From the NCBI GenBank assembly GCA_024349245.1, contig JALDNG010000092.1, positions 437,001 through 501,000 on the forward strand: a stretch of 64,000 nt of DNA. The letters run 5' to 3'. Numbering within the stretch: the stretch's first letter is position 1; each line of letters opens with the position of its first letter. The position numbers and the translations under genes were made by a program. Below, in pieces: positions 34,345 through 46,332 of this stretch. The notes beneath the pieces were generated by a model. It searched no databases, had not been told where the DNA came from, and saw only the letters and a program-made list of their open reading frames with translations. The stretch is from Neodontobutis hainanensis (taxonomy: Eukaryota > Chordata > Actinopteri > Gobiiformes > Odontobutidae).

Positions 34345-34660
34345 TTTTCAGTTCTAAGTTAGGAGAACTGGAATGTATTTTATTTTTTATTTTTACAAAA
34401 AAACAAAAAAAAAAAAAAAAAAAACATTTTTGTACTCATAAGTATTATATTTTAATATGAGTATTTTTTTTTATAAATTCTTATATAGCATGCTGTAACT
34501 TTTAAGTGACAAGTTAACCATAGGTTGTTATAGTAAAGATGATGGGGATTTGATGGGAGATGTTTAAGCTAAATAAGTATAATTTGAATCTGTGTGATAA
34601 TTAATACACATGTGATATGGAGTTGCAATATTTAGCAAAGACGAGACCTTAGAGGGCCTC

Positions 34661-34671
34661 AAAGAGGGGAA
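34661..34671 (+). promoter_or_regulatory. Polypurine tract
   Basis: AAAGAGGGGAA immediately precedes TGTTGTGTAAT, the LTR start. This is the plus-strand primer site of a retrovirus and fixes the 5' edge of the 3' LTR. Confidence 0.75.
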
Positions 34672-35110
34672 TGTTGTGTAATATTTTGGATATTATGTGT
34701 TTTATTTTTGTATACTTATTTAGTTATTAATTTATGCATAATGAGTTTATGTTATGTGTATTATGGTTATACTTATGTATGGTTTATAATAACCATAATA
34801 ACTCCTCCTTGAACCGCCACCTTATCGTGGTGGAGGGGTTTGAGTGCCCGGATGATCCTAGGAGCTATGTTGTCGGGGGCTTTATGCCCCTGGTAGGGTC
34901 TCCCAAGGCAAACAGGTCCTAGGTGACGGGCCAGACCAAGAGCGGTTCAAAACCCTTTATGGACGTTTTAAAAACAAGGACCGTTACGTCGCCCGGTATG
35001 GCGCAACCGGGGCCCCACCCTGGAGCCAGGCCCGGGGTTGGGGCTCAAATGCGGCGCCTGGTGGCGGGTCTTCCCCACGGGGCCCGGCCGGGCTCAGCCC
35101 GAAGAGCGGC

Positions 35111-36480
35111 GTGGGACCGACCTCCCGTGGGCCCACCACCTGCAGGAGGAACCGTAAAGGGCCGGTGCAATGTGGATTGGGTGGCAGTCGGCGGGAGCCT
35201 CGGCGACCCAATCCCCGGACACAGAATCTAGCTCTAGGGACATGGAATGTCACCTCGCTGGCGGGTAAGGAGCCTGAGCTTGTGCGGGAGGTTGAGAGAT
35301 ACCGACTAGAGATAGTCGGGCTCACCTCCACGCACAGCCTGGGCTCTGGAACCCAAATCCTCGAGAGAGGCTGGACTCTCCACTACTCTGGAGTTGCCTG
35401 CGGTGAGAGGCGGCGGGCCGGTGTGGGTTTGCTCATTGCCCCCCGGCTCAGCCGCCATGTGTTGGAGTTCACCCCGGTGAACGAGAGGGTCGCTTCCCTG
35501 CGCCTTCGGGTCGGGAATAGGTCTCTCACTGTTGTTTGTGCTTACGGGCCAAATGGTAGTGTAGAGTACCCGGCCTTCTTGGAGTCTCTGGGAGGGGTGC
35601 TGGAAAGTGCTCCAACCGGGGACTCCATCGTTCTACTGGGGGACTTCAATGCTCACGTGGGTAGCGACAGTGACACCTGGAGGCGTGATTGGGAGGAACG
35701 GCCCCTGATCTGAACCGAGTGGTGTTCTGTTATTGGACTTCTGTGCTAGCAACAGTTTGTCCATAACGAACACCATGTTCAAGCATAAGGGTGTCCATCA
35801 GTGCACGTGGCACCAGGACACCCTAGGCCGGAGGTCGATGATCGACTTTGTAGTTGTTTCATCTGACCTCCGACCGCATGTCTTGGACACTCGGGTGAAG
35901 AGAGGGGCGGAGCTGTCAACTGATCACCACCTGGTGGTGAGTTGGATCCGATGGCGGGGGAGAAGGCGGGACAGACTTGGCAGACCCAAACGTACTGTGA
36001 GGGTCTGTTGGGAACGTTGGCCGAGTCCCCTGTCAGAGAGATCTTCAACTCCCACCTCCGACAGAGCTTCGACCAGATCCCGAGGAGACTGGAGACATTG
36101 AGTCCGAGTGGACCATGTTCTCCACCTCCATTGTCGACGCAGCCACTCGAAGCTGTGGCCGCAAAGTCTCGGTGCCTGTCGTGGCGGCAATCCCGAACCC
36201 GGTGGTGGACACCGGAAGTAAGGGATGCCGTCAAGCTGAAGAAGGAGACCTATCGAGCCTGGTTGGCTTGTGGGACTCCTGAGGCAGCTGATAGGTACCG
36301 GCAGGCCAAGCGGGCTGCAGCACGGGTGGTTGTGGAGGCAAAAACTTCGGGTCTGGGAGGAGTTCGGTGAGGCCATGGAAAAGACTATCGGTCGGCCTCG
36401 AAGAAATTCTGGCAAACCGTCCGACGCCTCAGGAGGGGGAAGCAGTGCCCTGCCAACACTGTTTACAGTGGAGGTGGAAA
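35111..36480 (+). pseudogene. Rex3 endonuclease and linker, frameshifted
   Basis: The frame 35111-35713 reads LALGTWNVTSLAGKEPELV, HYSGVACGERRRAGVGLL, VVCAYGPNG and LLGDFNAHVGSDSDTW, the endonuclease motifs. It then slips near 35695. The next frame (35733-36101) has LDFCASNSLSITNTMFKH, GRRSMIDFVVVSSDLR and LSTDHHLVV (final catalytic His). A third frame carries RTRWWTPEVRDAVKLKKETY. At least three frameshifts are present. Confidence 0.8.
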
Positions 36481-36529
36481 TCTGCTGACCTCAACTGGGG
36501 ATATTGTTGGACGGTGGAAGGAATACTTC

Positions 36530-37764
36530 GAGGATCTCCTCAACCCCACCGACACGTCTTCCAATGAGGAAGCAGAGGCCGAGGGCTCGGAGGTGGACTC
36601 GTCCATCACTCGGGCTGAAGTCACTGAGGTAGTTGGGAAGCTCCTCGGTGGCAAGGCACCGGGGGTGGATGAGATACGCCCTGAGTACCTCAAGTCTCTG
36701 GATGTTGTGGGGCTGTCTTGGTTTCACGCCTCTGCAACATCGCGTGGCGGTCGGGGACAGTACCTCTGGACTGGCAGACCGGGGTGGTGGTCCCTCTTTT
36801 TAAGAAGGGGGACCGGAGGGTGTGTTCCAACTACAGAGGGATCACACTCCTCAGCCTCCCCGGGAAAGTCTATGCCAGGGTACTGGAGAGGAGAATGCGG
36901 CCGATAGTCGAACCTCAGATTCAGGAGGAACAATGCGGTTTTCGTCCCGGTCGTGGAACACTGGACCAGCTCTATACCCTCTCCAGGGTGCTGGAGGGTT
37001 TATGGGAGTTTGCCCAACCAGTCCACATGTGCTTTGTGGATCTGGAGAAGGCATTCGACTGTGTCCCTCGTGGTGCCCTGTGGGGGGTGCTCTGGGAGTA
37101 TGGGGTCCGGGGCCCTTTGCTAAGGGCTATCCGGTCCCTGTACAACCGGAGCAGGAGCTTGGTTCGCATTGCCGGCAGTAAGTCAGACCTGTTCCCGGTG
37201 AATGTTGGACTCCGGCAGGGCTGCCCTTTGTCACCGGTCCTGTTCATTATCTTTATGGACAGGATTTCTAGGCGCAGCCAGGGGCCGGAGGGAGTCTGGT
37301 TTGGGGACCACAGGATTTCATCTCTGCTTTTTGCAGATGATGTTGTCCTGTTGGCTCCATCAAGCCAGGACCTTCAATGTTCACTGGGGCGGTTTGCAGC
37401 CGAGTGTGAAGCGGCTGGGATGAGGATCAGCACCTCCAAGTCTGAGACCATGGTTCTCAGTCGGAAAAGGGTGGCTTGCCCCATCCAGGTTGGTGGAGAG
37501 CTCCTGCCTCAAGTGGAGGAGTTTAAGTATCTCGGGGTCTTGTTTACGAGTGAGGGAAGGAAGGAGCGTGAGATCGACAGGCGGATCGGTGCAGCTTCTG
37601 CAGTAATGCGGTCGATGTACCGGTCTGTCGTGGTGAAGAAGGAGCTGAGCTGTAAGGCAAAGCTCTCGATTTACCAGTCGATCTACGTTCCTACTCTCAC
37701 CTATGGTCATGAGCTTTGGGTCATGACCGAAAGAACAAGATCCCGGATACAGGCGGCGAAATGA
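36530..37764 (+). CDS. Rex3 reverse transcriptase core
   Basis: The longest intact stretch of the element. From 36718 the frame has VPLFKKGDRRVCSNYRGI, QCGFRPGRGTLDQLYTL, CFVDLEKAFDCVP, GLRQGCPLSPVLFIIFMD and LLFADDVVLLAP (catalytic FADD). It is preceded in another frame by GGKAPGVDEIRPEYLKSL. The stop at 37764 follows QAAK and comes from a one-base loss, because homologous sequence continues in the next frame. Confidence 0.85.
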
Positions 37765-37804
37765 GCTTTCTCCGCAGAGTGGCGGGCGCTCCCTTAGAGA
37801 TAGG

Positions 37805-38116
37805 GTGAGGAGCTCCGTCACTCGGGAGGAGCTCAAAGTAGAGCCGCTGCTCCTTCACATCGAGAGGAGCCAGCTGAGGTGGCTCGGGCATCTGTTTCGG
37901 ATGCCTCCCGGACGCCTCCCTAGGGAGGTGTTCCGGGCATGCCCCACCGGGAGGAGACCTCGGGGAAGACCTAGGACACGCTGGAGGGACTATGTCTCTC
38001 GGCTGACCTGGGAACGCCTCGGTATCCCCCCGGAAGAGCTGGAGGAAGTGTCTGGGGAGAGGGAAGTCTGGGCTTCTCTGCTTAGACTGCTGCCCCCGCG
38101 ACCCGGCCCCGGATAA
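37805..38116 (+). pseudogene. Rex3 ORF C-terminus
   Basis: The frame reads LLLHIERSQLRWLGHLFRMP, then CPTGRRPRGRPRTRWRDYVS, and ends at LLPPRPGPG before the GATG tail. It is the normal C-terminal part of Rex3 ORF2, displaced by the frameshift at 37760. Confidence 0.8.
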
Positions 38117-38419
38117 GCGGTAGAAGATGGATGGATGGATGGATGGATGGTTTATAATAAAGTAGGATGTTATATGTAATACATCTTGAAACATATTAAT
38201 AGAAAAAAACATAATGTCAGAGAGTATGGTTTTTACATGATAAGTTTAATGAACACACACACACAGGGAAGATCTAAGTTACAGATAAGAGACCCTCTGG
38301 AGCCTGGCACCAGAGGAGGTCAGAAAGTAACTGGGGCATAGGTTATAACAGAAAGGTGGGGGCCATTAGAAAGGAGGGGTCCTTGGCCCAGTGGAGAGGT
38401 TGTAAATTGTTAAAACTGT

Positions 38420-38623
38420 CATGTTAAAAAACCATACACTCTGACATTATGTTTTTTTTCTATTAATATGTTTCTAGATGTATTACATATAACATCCTAC
38501 TTGAATATAAACCATGCATAAGTATAAACCATAATACACATAACATAAACTCATCATGCATAAATGAATAACTAAATAAGTATACAAAAATAAAACACAT
38601 AATATCCAAAATATTACACAACA
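38420..38623 (-). repeat. Inverted partial LTR forming a hairpin with 34672-38239
   Basis: Sequence ending ATTACACAACA is the reverse complement of the LTR start at 34672 and matches it for about 200 bp once Rex3 is removed. The loop is about 180 bp (38240-38419). At the Rex3 site this arm is uninterrupted, so it preserves the empty site. Confidence 0.9.
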
Positions 38624-38916
38624 CTCCCATGGCAACGGTCTTCTCTAACCACCCTGTTTCTGCCCCTAGATGCTGAAAGGCCTCTTTGGTGGCATCATAT
38701 ACACCTTAAAATGCAAGCACATGACAATGGTGTACAATTATGTCTTACACTGGACGAAAACACCAGTTGCCTGAACAGTTTTTTCCCTCTGTCATCATCA
38801 CACCTCACAGCTGAAGTATTATGGCACCTTAAGTGATTATTTAAACGTATAAATATTCAAAGTAAAGACAGCTAAATAAGTTACTGATTTAGGTCTAAAC
38901 ATAATTTGAATTAAAC

Positions 38917-40099
38917 TTACCTTGAGCATGTGCTTGTTTCACTTCGATGTGGCCAATCAAAATATTCATTGGTTTCCCTTTGTTTAGGATCCTTACGTAT
39001 ATAATTTCGCATTCCTTTGTTGAAACGTCGGTGTCCCCATTGATCATAATTGATAAATACGGAGCATCCTAGATTTTTGTGTAAGTCTTCACCTTCAAGG
39101 TATCCGCAATTACTCCAACGAATTGTGCGCATGCTGTATCGTTGTTGTATATTTTGTTAAGTTTTAAGCCATTCTTCCTTTGAAGGTCAAGCTGGCTTTT
39201 GTATTTGGTGAAGGGTAGTTCCTCTTTAGCAACAAAGTAGGCCATGTTAAATTTCAACATCACCTCTGCCTCATCTGCGCTCTGATTTACAGTCATTTGT
39301 CTTTTTAAAGCAACCGGCAGTGGCGTTGCTTTCTGATTTATAAACTTGTCACGACATACTCGATGTTTCAGGCTGAGATTGTGTTTAATCAATGTATTGT
39401 GTGCGAAGTGCCTGTACTATCGGCAAACTTTGTGTTCCCCGCAGTTCTGGGGTAGCTGCTGCAGTATTTGCAGTTCATATAGTTCGACTGCTTATAGTAC
39501 CTCAACCAGCTGAATTCTTTCAGCCAGTCTTCTCGAAAATGGTGAGTGCGGGCTTTTTTCGCCACACTAACCTCTGACTCTGCATCATCATCCGATGGTG
39601 ACACTGTAGACTATGGCACCGGATACACTAGCCGCAGGTTGGAAGAACGAATCAATAGTTTGCTTGCTCATACCTCAGACGCATGCACAAATCCGGTTGT
39701 GATGATATTTGTCTCCGTTTCCACAGATGTTTACGTTCGCTCGAGTATCTCTAGGCCCCTCCCCCTCCACGCATTTTAGCCACAGTGGCCATTCCCTATT
39801 CTTCTCACACGCATTGGCCGCCTCACAGACAGGCATCACTCAATGAAACGCGAGTGTGTGCTCGCGTCTCATGAGTATGTGTGCGAGTGTGTGTGTGTTT
39901 GCGTGCGTGTGCGCTCGCGTCTCATTGATTATTTCATTGATCATTGACGTGCTCCTTCCACGTTAAATGTATAAAAAATACGGAGGGTGGGGGAGGCAAA
40001 TTTACTGGTAGCACATATGCGACTGGATGTAAAATTCAGTCGCACACTCTCAAATTTTGGTCGCAAAATGCAACCATTTGGTCGCAGTCTGGAGCCCTG
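38917..40099 (-). mobile_element. hAT element remnant, ZNF862-like, one end present
   Basis: Minus-strand frames 39604-39389, 39392-39069 and 39132-38917 read REDWLKEFSWLRYYKQSNYM, NCKYCSSYPRTAGNTKFAD, LIKHNLSLKHRVCRDK-like sequence and FNMAYFVAKEELPFTKY. This is the N-terminal half of hAT transposases related to ZNF862/TTF-finger proteins. The right terminus, the complement of CAGGGCTCCAGACTGCGACC, ends at 40099. The left terminus and catalytic domain are missing. A GT-rich run lies at about 39870-39915. Confidence 0.7.
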
Positions 40100-43045
40100 T
40101 CTTTATAAACTTGCTTTGCACCATTCAACTTTAAGACACATTTTTAAATTCTTCTGATTACAAAGTGAACATTTTGTGTTCAACGTGTTTTTGAACCACA
40201 CTGATATTAAGGACCTCAATTCATTTTTGTACTAATAGATACATACAATTGTTTTGCAAAATACTAATCAATACTTTTATTTTGGATCCAAGGTTTCGGA
40301 TCTTTTAACATTTTCACTTCCGTGTTTTGGCTTTGTGTTTTTTAAGTGGCACTATGTGTGTGTACATGACTTAACTCCTGATGTCCGGTCACTGTTGCTC
40401 CTGCTGTGGCCTGGGTCTGGGTCTCAAGCCTCCACACTTCGCTCTGTTCCTTGTCCCGCTGCAGACATGTTGTCCCCCCTGCACTTCCACTCCCACCACC
40501 TCCAATCCTCTCTCGGCCTCGCCCGCTCCGGTGACCATAGCAATTTGTGCATTTTCCTTGGAGAAAAACAACATAATCAGTATTCACTTCAGGCTTCACA
40601 TCATTAAGAAATGCCTATTTCTTTCTTTTTGTTAAATTTAGTGCATATTAAAATTACATTTTGATCTTACCACTTCTGTGTCTGAATCGAAGCGCATTGG
40701 GCAGATTCTTGTAGGTCTTGGAGGAGCGGCTGGTTTGGACGAGTGTGGCGGGGGGGTTTAGACAGTTGTGGGACGGCATGCTGCTGGTGAGGGAGTCGGA
40801 GACCCAGAGGATCACAGGAGGAAACATTTGAAATATATATATATATATATTATCAGTGTTATCAGGTCTTTTATGCACTTTTCATAATTTATTCACAGTT
40901 TTCAACTTACTTAGTCAAATTTTTAATCTCATCTCTGCTGTGTCACACAAACCCAATACAATATCTGTTCTTTAACAGACTCTTTATAAACGTTATAAAT
41001 AGTTCAAAAGCGCATCCACCTTCTGTAGATGTCTGTTCCGTGTTCGTTTCTTTATGTGTGTCTTTATCTGTGTGACTGTACTTCTGTCTCCGTGTGTTTA
41101 TGTTCAAGGGTCAGTCAAAGGTCCTTCTTTCGTCTGGACCTAGTCTCGGCCTTCTCCTCCTGTTCTCAGTGCCCTCTCGTCTGCCACGCCCACCACCTCG
41201 GAAAAATACATTACATTGAATTAGGTTCACATTTTATACAATTCACAAATAAACTGGTCAAATTCCTCTTTTTGGTCTCTCTCTCAATCGATACAGTTTA
41301 AAATAGATAAACATTTGTCTGGAATATGTTTATCTTACCATTTGTTTTGCTGTTGTCTGTCTACAGCGTCTCTCAGTCGAAAGGAGCAGGTGTGGGTGAG
41401 GGAAGGGCAGAGGAAGTTTGTTGAGTGAGGAGGCCAAGACCTAAAAATCTCACAGGACAACAAAAAAAATACAAATGATTAGTGTTTTGAAGTACTTTTG
41501 TGCACTTCTTTCAAAATCTCTTCTCTGCTTTTCTCCTTCTTCTATTTTTCTTTCTTGTATTTGTTTAAATCACCGCTTTCAACTCAGTTCTCAAACTTTT
41601 TCTACAAAACCATTAAACCTTTGTTCTGGTTCACATTCTTAGACATTACATACAACATTAATTCAAATACACAACTTTTAACTTTTAACTTTAAGTCCAC
41701 ATTATACATTATCTTATTCTCAAAAGTATAAGCCCCTCACACTCATAGGCTGTTCTTCTAGTTCTACTTATTCAGATGGATCGAATTAAGGTTAAATCAA
41801 CCGTACAAATGTGTCACAATGTAAGATTTTCTGTTACTAATTTTCTAATTAACTCCTCGCATGCAGGTATTCGTAATTTACATAAATCCGTATCTTGCTT
41901 GCTAATTTCCTCAGATGGATCAGATTCTCAGAGTCACTCTGTTGCATTAACTTATCACAAGTTAAGGCTTTTTCACCTTCAGGCTGACTAATGTTTAATC
42001 TCATTATTCAGACTGAATTAACTTCTTTCAATAAAATCAATTAAATGCATTCAGTCCACAGTCGCATCCCACTCACATTCTCAACCACACTTTTTACTCA
42101 CTAACCCTTCAGGTTAGATAAACTTCATTAAAGCCACTTACTTCTGTGGGCTTTTAAACCTTTATCTCACTGCGTCACAAGCAGTGAACAATTCTCTGCA
42201 GGCCTGCTTTTACCAAGTCTCATAGACTCCGGATCTATTCATCTTATTTTAAAGTTGTTAGGCTAAGAATTTTGATAATAGTCCATAGTCGAGTTACCTG
42301 TGCGTCCAACGCACCACATTTAACCAACATTCTTAGTTAGGCCAGACTATTCGAATGTGGAGTATTAGGATCAGTGCTATTAATCTGTCTCAAATCTTGT
42401 CCTTCCTGGACCAGCTACATCTAGACCATATACTCCTTCTCGTAGTTATTAATCCTATCTCGCATAGAATGGAACGTGATCACCGTAAGACTCAGTTTCA
42501 AGGATTACATAAAAACTTACAAAGCATAGGGTATCTACCAAGCTTACAATCCAGCAGGAGTACAGTCTTTAACACTGATTAACATCAAACTTGTCCCGTT
42601 AAGGCCTCACTTACACTTATACGGTAAGGTCTTGACCAAAACACATCTCAGCGTTTAGCGTTCTCCTACAGTAATGATAACTACATGGAAATATTCTCAG
42701 ATAAATAACATGTAATTACCGAACAGTTTAAGTAGAAGCAACCTAAACTACTACTTCTGGAAGTTTTGTTCGTTCACATTCACACAAAAATAAATTAAAC
42801 AGCTGTTTACCTGAATCAAAAACTCCAATTGTCCAGTTTTTCCGCAGCCAGATGTCTTTAAATTTGTCCTCTCTTTTTCTCTCTCTTTCTCTCTGTTCAG
42901 ATATCGTCACTGAGTCTCACACACAGATAGTGGTCTGGCCCGTACCATTTAAAAACAATAGTTTGGGACTTACAGAGAAATGCTTTGTGCATCTCCCCCG
43001 TGCACGTCAGTTTCACTCTCTACATGAGAAACATCAGCTGTTGAT
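40100..43045. other. No gene recognised; possibly body of a minus-strand retroelement
   Basis: About 2.9 kb with only short ORFs on either strand. It lies downstream (minus strand) of the primer binding site at 43046-43063, so it may be leader and decayed gag of that element. A GC-richer patch at 40380-40540 and a proline-rich minus-strand reading near 41400 are visible, but no domain could be identified. Confidence 0.35.
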
Positions 43046-43063
43046 ATCCTGGACGAGCCCCCA
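43046..43063 (-). promoter_or_regulatory. Retroelement primer binding site, tRNA-Pro type
   Basis: The minus strand reads TGGGGGCTCGTCCAGGAT, which differs by one base from the tRNA-Pro primer binding site as I know it. It follows an LTR-like end (AATAACA) by 2 bases, the spacing expected for retroviruses. It is distinct from the plus-strand retrovirus at 27200-34671. Confidence 0.65.
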
Positions 43064-43065
43064 AA

Positions 43066-43500
43066 TGTTATTGGAATTTATCTATATCCTTATATTAATC
43101 CAGAGAGACACGGAGACCAATTTATAATTTAACAAGTAATGTCTAGGTTTAAGTTGTTGTTTTTTTAAATCAGTATAATTTGTTACATTTACAATTAATC
43201 TATACATTTCAGTATATTTGTTAAAGATACTCATTTTTGAGATTATATTAGTTAATCAATTAATTTAAACCATTATTAAAATGATTTACTACATTTACAA
43301 TCCATCCCTACATCCCAGTTTACCTAGTGAAGACACTCTTTTTATATAGTTTTTTTAAATGGTTGTACAGTTACCACATCCTTCATATGTTTGTCCAGTC
43401 CATTCCATAGTATCACACAATTTCTGGTAATACACTGTTTCTTTTATGTAGTACAAACACTGTACCTTTAAATTATGTTCTCCCCTTTTCAATTCTTTTT
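43066..43500 (-). mobile_element. LTR of a second retroelement, outer edge not located
   Basis: AT-rich sequence whose minus-strand end is CCAATAACA, directly before the primer binding site. The other boundary could not be placed and no second LTR was found. Confidence 0.35.
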
Positions 43501-43574
43501 GAACTTTATTGGGGGGTATGTTTTTCTTTAGCGTTATAAATTTTCAACGGTGTTTTTAATTTGACTTTGTCTTT

Positions 43575-44037
43575 GACTCCCCAGATACTTCCTCCTGCTC
43601 TTCTTCGGCATACCGAGGCATTCCCAGGCCAGCTGAGAGATATAGTCCCTCCAGCGCATCCTAGGTGTTCCCCGGGTCTCCTCCCGGTGGGACATGCCCA
43701 GAACACCTCCCTAGGGAAGCGTCCAGGAGGCAATTGAAACAGATGCCTGAGCCACCTCAGCGGGCTCCTCTCGATGTGGAGGATTAGTGGCACCACTTTG
43801 AGCTCCTCCCGAGTGACCGAGCTCCTGACCCAAAGCTCATGACCATAGTTGAGAGTAGGAACGTAGCTCGACCGGTAAATCGAGAGCTTTGCTTTGCAGC
43901 TCAGCTCCTTCATTTCCACAACAGACCACTGCAGAAGCTGCACCGATCCATCTGTCAATCTCACGCTCCTTCCTAAACTCCTCCACTTGAGGCAGGAGCT
44001 CTTTACCAACCTGAAGGGGGCTAGACACCCTTTTATG
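43575..44037 (-). mobile_element. Rex3 copy 2, 3' part
   Basis: The minus-strand frame 44045-43506 reads KELSCKAKLSIYRSSYVPTL, NYGHELWV, then LILHIERSPLRWLRHLF and CPTGRRPGE. This is diverged Rex3 C-terminus with an internal deletion compared with 37640-38060. The homology stops at about 44037, where a Harbinger element begins, and resumes at 46394. Confidence 0.8.
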
Positions 44038-44190
44038 ACATACAAGCGAATAAATCGCGCTATTCGCGCGTAGTTGGATGCTTGAGTTTACTCGCTTCAT
44101 TCGCGCGTGAAATTCACTTAAAAACAGATGCAAATTTGCGTCATGGGAGGGGCTTCTACCAGGCGGGTTGTCTTCCGGTCTTGTTGAAGA

Positions 44191-44472
44191 ATGATTAAGA
44201 TGGATATTGTCGAGAGAGTAGCGGAGTACTATCAACTTTGGATCAATTTTGGGTCTATTTGGATGCTTCAGAGGGGGACCCAGCTCCAGGAGTTTCACAA
44301 ACTCCTCCAGGAGCTGCGCCTGGATGACGGCCGGTTTAAGGGGTATTTCCCACTGAGCCAGGCCCTGTTCGATGACCTGTTGTCCCAATTCAGTGCAAGG
44401 CTTTCCCGCAGGACAGCTGTGTTCAAATCTGTCCATCTGTGTCCAGTCAATATTTGGTGTGATTATATATAA
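44191..44472 (+). pseudogene. Harbinger transposase N-terminal fragment
   Basis: Frame of 93 residues with LQEFHKLLQELRLDDGRFKG, then YFPLSQALFDDLLSQ. The LRLDDGRF..YF.LS...FDDLL pattern is typical of HARBI1/PIF transposase N-termini. The frame then runs into non-coding sequence, so the helix-turn-helix and DDE parts are deleted. Confidence 0.7.
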
Positions 44473-45170
44473 TTAATATGTGGTCAACTACAGTCTTCTA
44501 AACAGTTATCAGTAGTCAATATAGTATTGTCTCTAAAACTGTAAATCGTATTTACAATTGTATTTATAACATTGTGTTGCATCCCTTATTTGTCTTTAAT
44601 TCTTTAATAAATGGAGCCAGCCTCAAAAAGGAATCTGACTCATCTCATTCTCATTATTCCACACACTGGTCCAGTCATAAATAACTGTTTTCTTACTGTA
44701 CTATTGTAGAAGTGTTTGCAATAGAATATAATAACAATGAACAAATGTTAACCATAAGTATTCTAGTCTTAAACACTGAACATTATAAACTTTCTTCTAT
44801 TTCATTATAAATAAATCACTCAGAAATATTGAAATGTTTTTGTGACATAGAAATCATGACAACTGTGTGCACAAACAAGTCATAAACTTTGGTCATTATA
44901 TAAAACATTTATTTAAAAAAAATATATGAAAATATGAAACTATACATAAAACATATTGCACTTATTCTGAGCAGGAATAAAATAATCCTAAAGTGAAGGA
45001 GAGAACAAAGAGAGTCAGGTTTATTTCCTGCAGTCACATCTGCATCATTTTAAAAACTATACATTGGGTTACAAGCAGAACTGTGCTGCTTTCATAAATT
45101 AATGTATGTGTGACCTGGAGCTGGAGCTACAGCATGTGTTTCAGGGAGCTTCTGAACTGGGTCTTCTCCT

Positions 45171-45230
45171 GGGCTCTTCTCTGGGCTCTTCTCTGGACTC
45201 TTCTCTGGACTTTTCTCTGGGGTCTTCACT
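45171..45230 (-). repeat. 12-bp tandem repeat encoding Ser-Pro-Glu-Lys
   Basis: About five copies of a 12-bp unit (minus-strand AAGTCCAGAGAA type) read as repeated SPEK in the frame 45451-45092. It lies within the Harbinger and could be a low-complexity part of its second protein. Confidence 0.7.
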
Positions 45231-45469
45231 GTATGAAATGACACATGTAAAAGGCAGAAAAACATTATCAACTCATTAACAAACCGCCAGGGTTGTGTTT
45301 GTATGTGAATGTAAGAGGCTATGAGGGCTAACTGTAAATGAATGTATGATATGTATATATTACCTGTACTCACCTGTGGAGACAGCAGCAGATGTGGATG
45401 GGGCAGAGGAAGCAGAAGCAGCAGTGGGGGACCCGGGCTCACTGGAATCAAAACTCAGCTCTGTCATGA

Positions 45470-45470
<1 letters not shown>

Positions 45471-45525
<55 letters not shown>
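45471..45525. repeat. TA dinucleotide repeat
   Basis: Uninterrupted TA run inside the Harbinger element. Confidence 0.95.
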
Positions 45526-45528
<3 letters not shown>

Positions 45529-45619
45529 TTAACATTTGAACATTACACCAGTCACAAACAACACATATCCCCAGTGTGGCTTGTCCACACTCCTTCTGTC
45601 TCTGAATGCCCTGCTGCTG

Positions 45620-46332
45620 TTACTGTCTTGCCCTGGTCCTCGGGGTGGTCATAATCCTCGGACCAGTCCTGCTGGTCTCTCGTGAGAAGACTAGGGGTCG
45701 AGGAAAGAAGGAACGACAGAGTACTTCCACTTTTGTTCCTAATCCGTTTCTCTTCTCCATCTCCTTTAAATACATGTTCCTCAGGCTCTTTCTGCACACT
45801 TTCTCTGGATAAACACATAAACTCGTCAGTGGAAAACTAGTTGTAAAGTAGGACAAATTAGCTCCGGCTTTAGCTAGCTAGTTGGCTCAATATATATGAC
45901 TCTAATAATAATAATATAATAATAATAATTAAAAGTTTTTTGCAACTTACCAGAGTTTTTCGACCCCCCACACACTTTCCTTTGAGCAAGAACCTTTAAG
46001 ATTCCCGGCTCTGTAAAATTACAAAAATGTTTCGTATCCCACAGGCTGCACCGATAACTTCGTCCTCCATTGTTGTTTTGGATTTCTGCCTCTATGGTCC
46101 GTCTCCGTCGTTGCACGTCACTACTAGAGCAAGCTCCTGATTGGTTTACGCGCCGCAAATTTTCGCCAAAGTTCAGATTTTTCAACTCGGGCGAATGAAG
46201 CGTTTGACGTGATTCGCGCGTTAAGCGCTCAATTCGCGCCGCTTGATTTGCGCGAATCACGGCATTCGTGCTGCCTAATTTGCGCGAAAAGCGCCGCAGG
46301 ATTTTCAGGCGCGTAAAATCGCATCTTTGCAT
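45620..46332 (-). pseudogene. Possible Harbinger MADF/Myb-like second protein
   Basis: The minus-strand frame 46332-45874 includes SYRCSLWDTKHFCNFTEP and ends near a GTAAG donor at about 45950. A second exon-like piece (45830-45620) reads KVCRKSLRNMYLKEMEKRNG, resembling the C-x-x-x-LR-x-x-Y block of MADF domains, which occur in the accessory protein of PIF/Harbinger elements. Exon joining is not proven. Confidence 0.35.

Larger units (their letters stand above)
27200..34671 (+). mobile_element. Endogenous retrovirus, broken, 5' LTR missing
   Basis: A plus-strand provirus remnant with gag (zinc knuckle at about 28205), protease (VDTGA), RT, RNase H, integrase and a polypurine tract before the 3' LTR at 34672. 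The integrase C-terminus (KRKWAEPRWSEPH) and layout resemble gamma/epsilon-type retroviruses of fish. Many frameshifts and stops, and a changed RT active site, make it inactive. The env region (about 32450-34340) is mostly unreadable. Confidence 0.85.
34793..38148 (+). mobile_element. Rex3 (RTE-type LINE), near full length
   Basis: A 3.36 kb element with an AP-endonuclease and RT and a 3' tail of GATG repeats (about 38127-38148), the recognised hallmark of fish Rex3. It is flanked by the 12-bp direct duplication GGTTTATAATAA (34781-34792 and 38149-38160). Sequence quality is high compared with other LINEs here, suggesting a fairly young insertion, but several single-base indels break the ORF. 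Confidence 0.9.
34672..38419 (+). mobile_element. 3' LTR of the retrovirus, split by Rex3
   Basis: The LTR starts TGTTGTGTAATATTTTGG at 34672. It runs to 34792, is interrupted by Rex3, and continues from 38161. A likely end is near 38410-38421 (CTGTCA). Its first 200 bp (without Rex3) are repeated inverted at 38420-38623. Confidence 0.65.

Noticed and set aside
34984..37836. Minus-strand ORFs across Rex3
   Set aside because: Antisense shadows of the GC-rich Rex3 coding strand.
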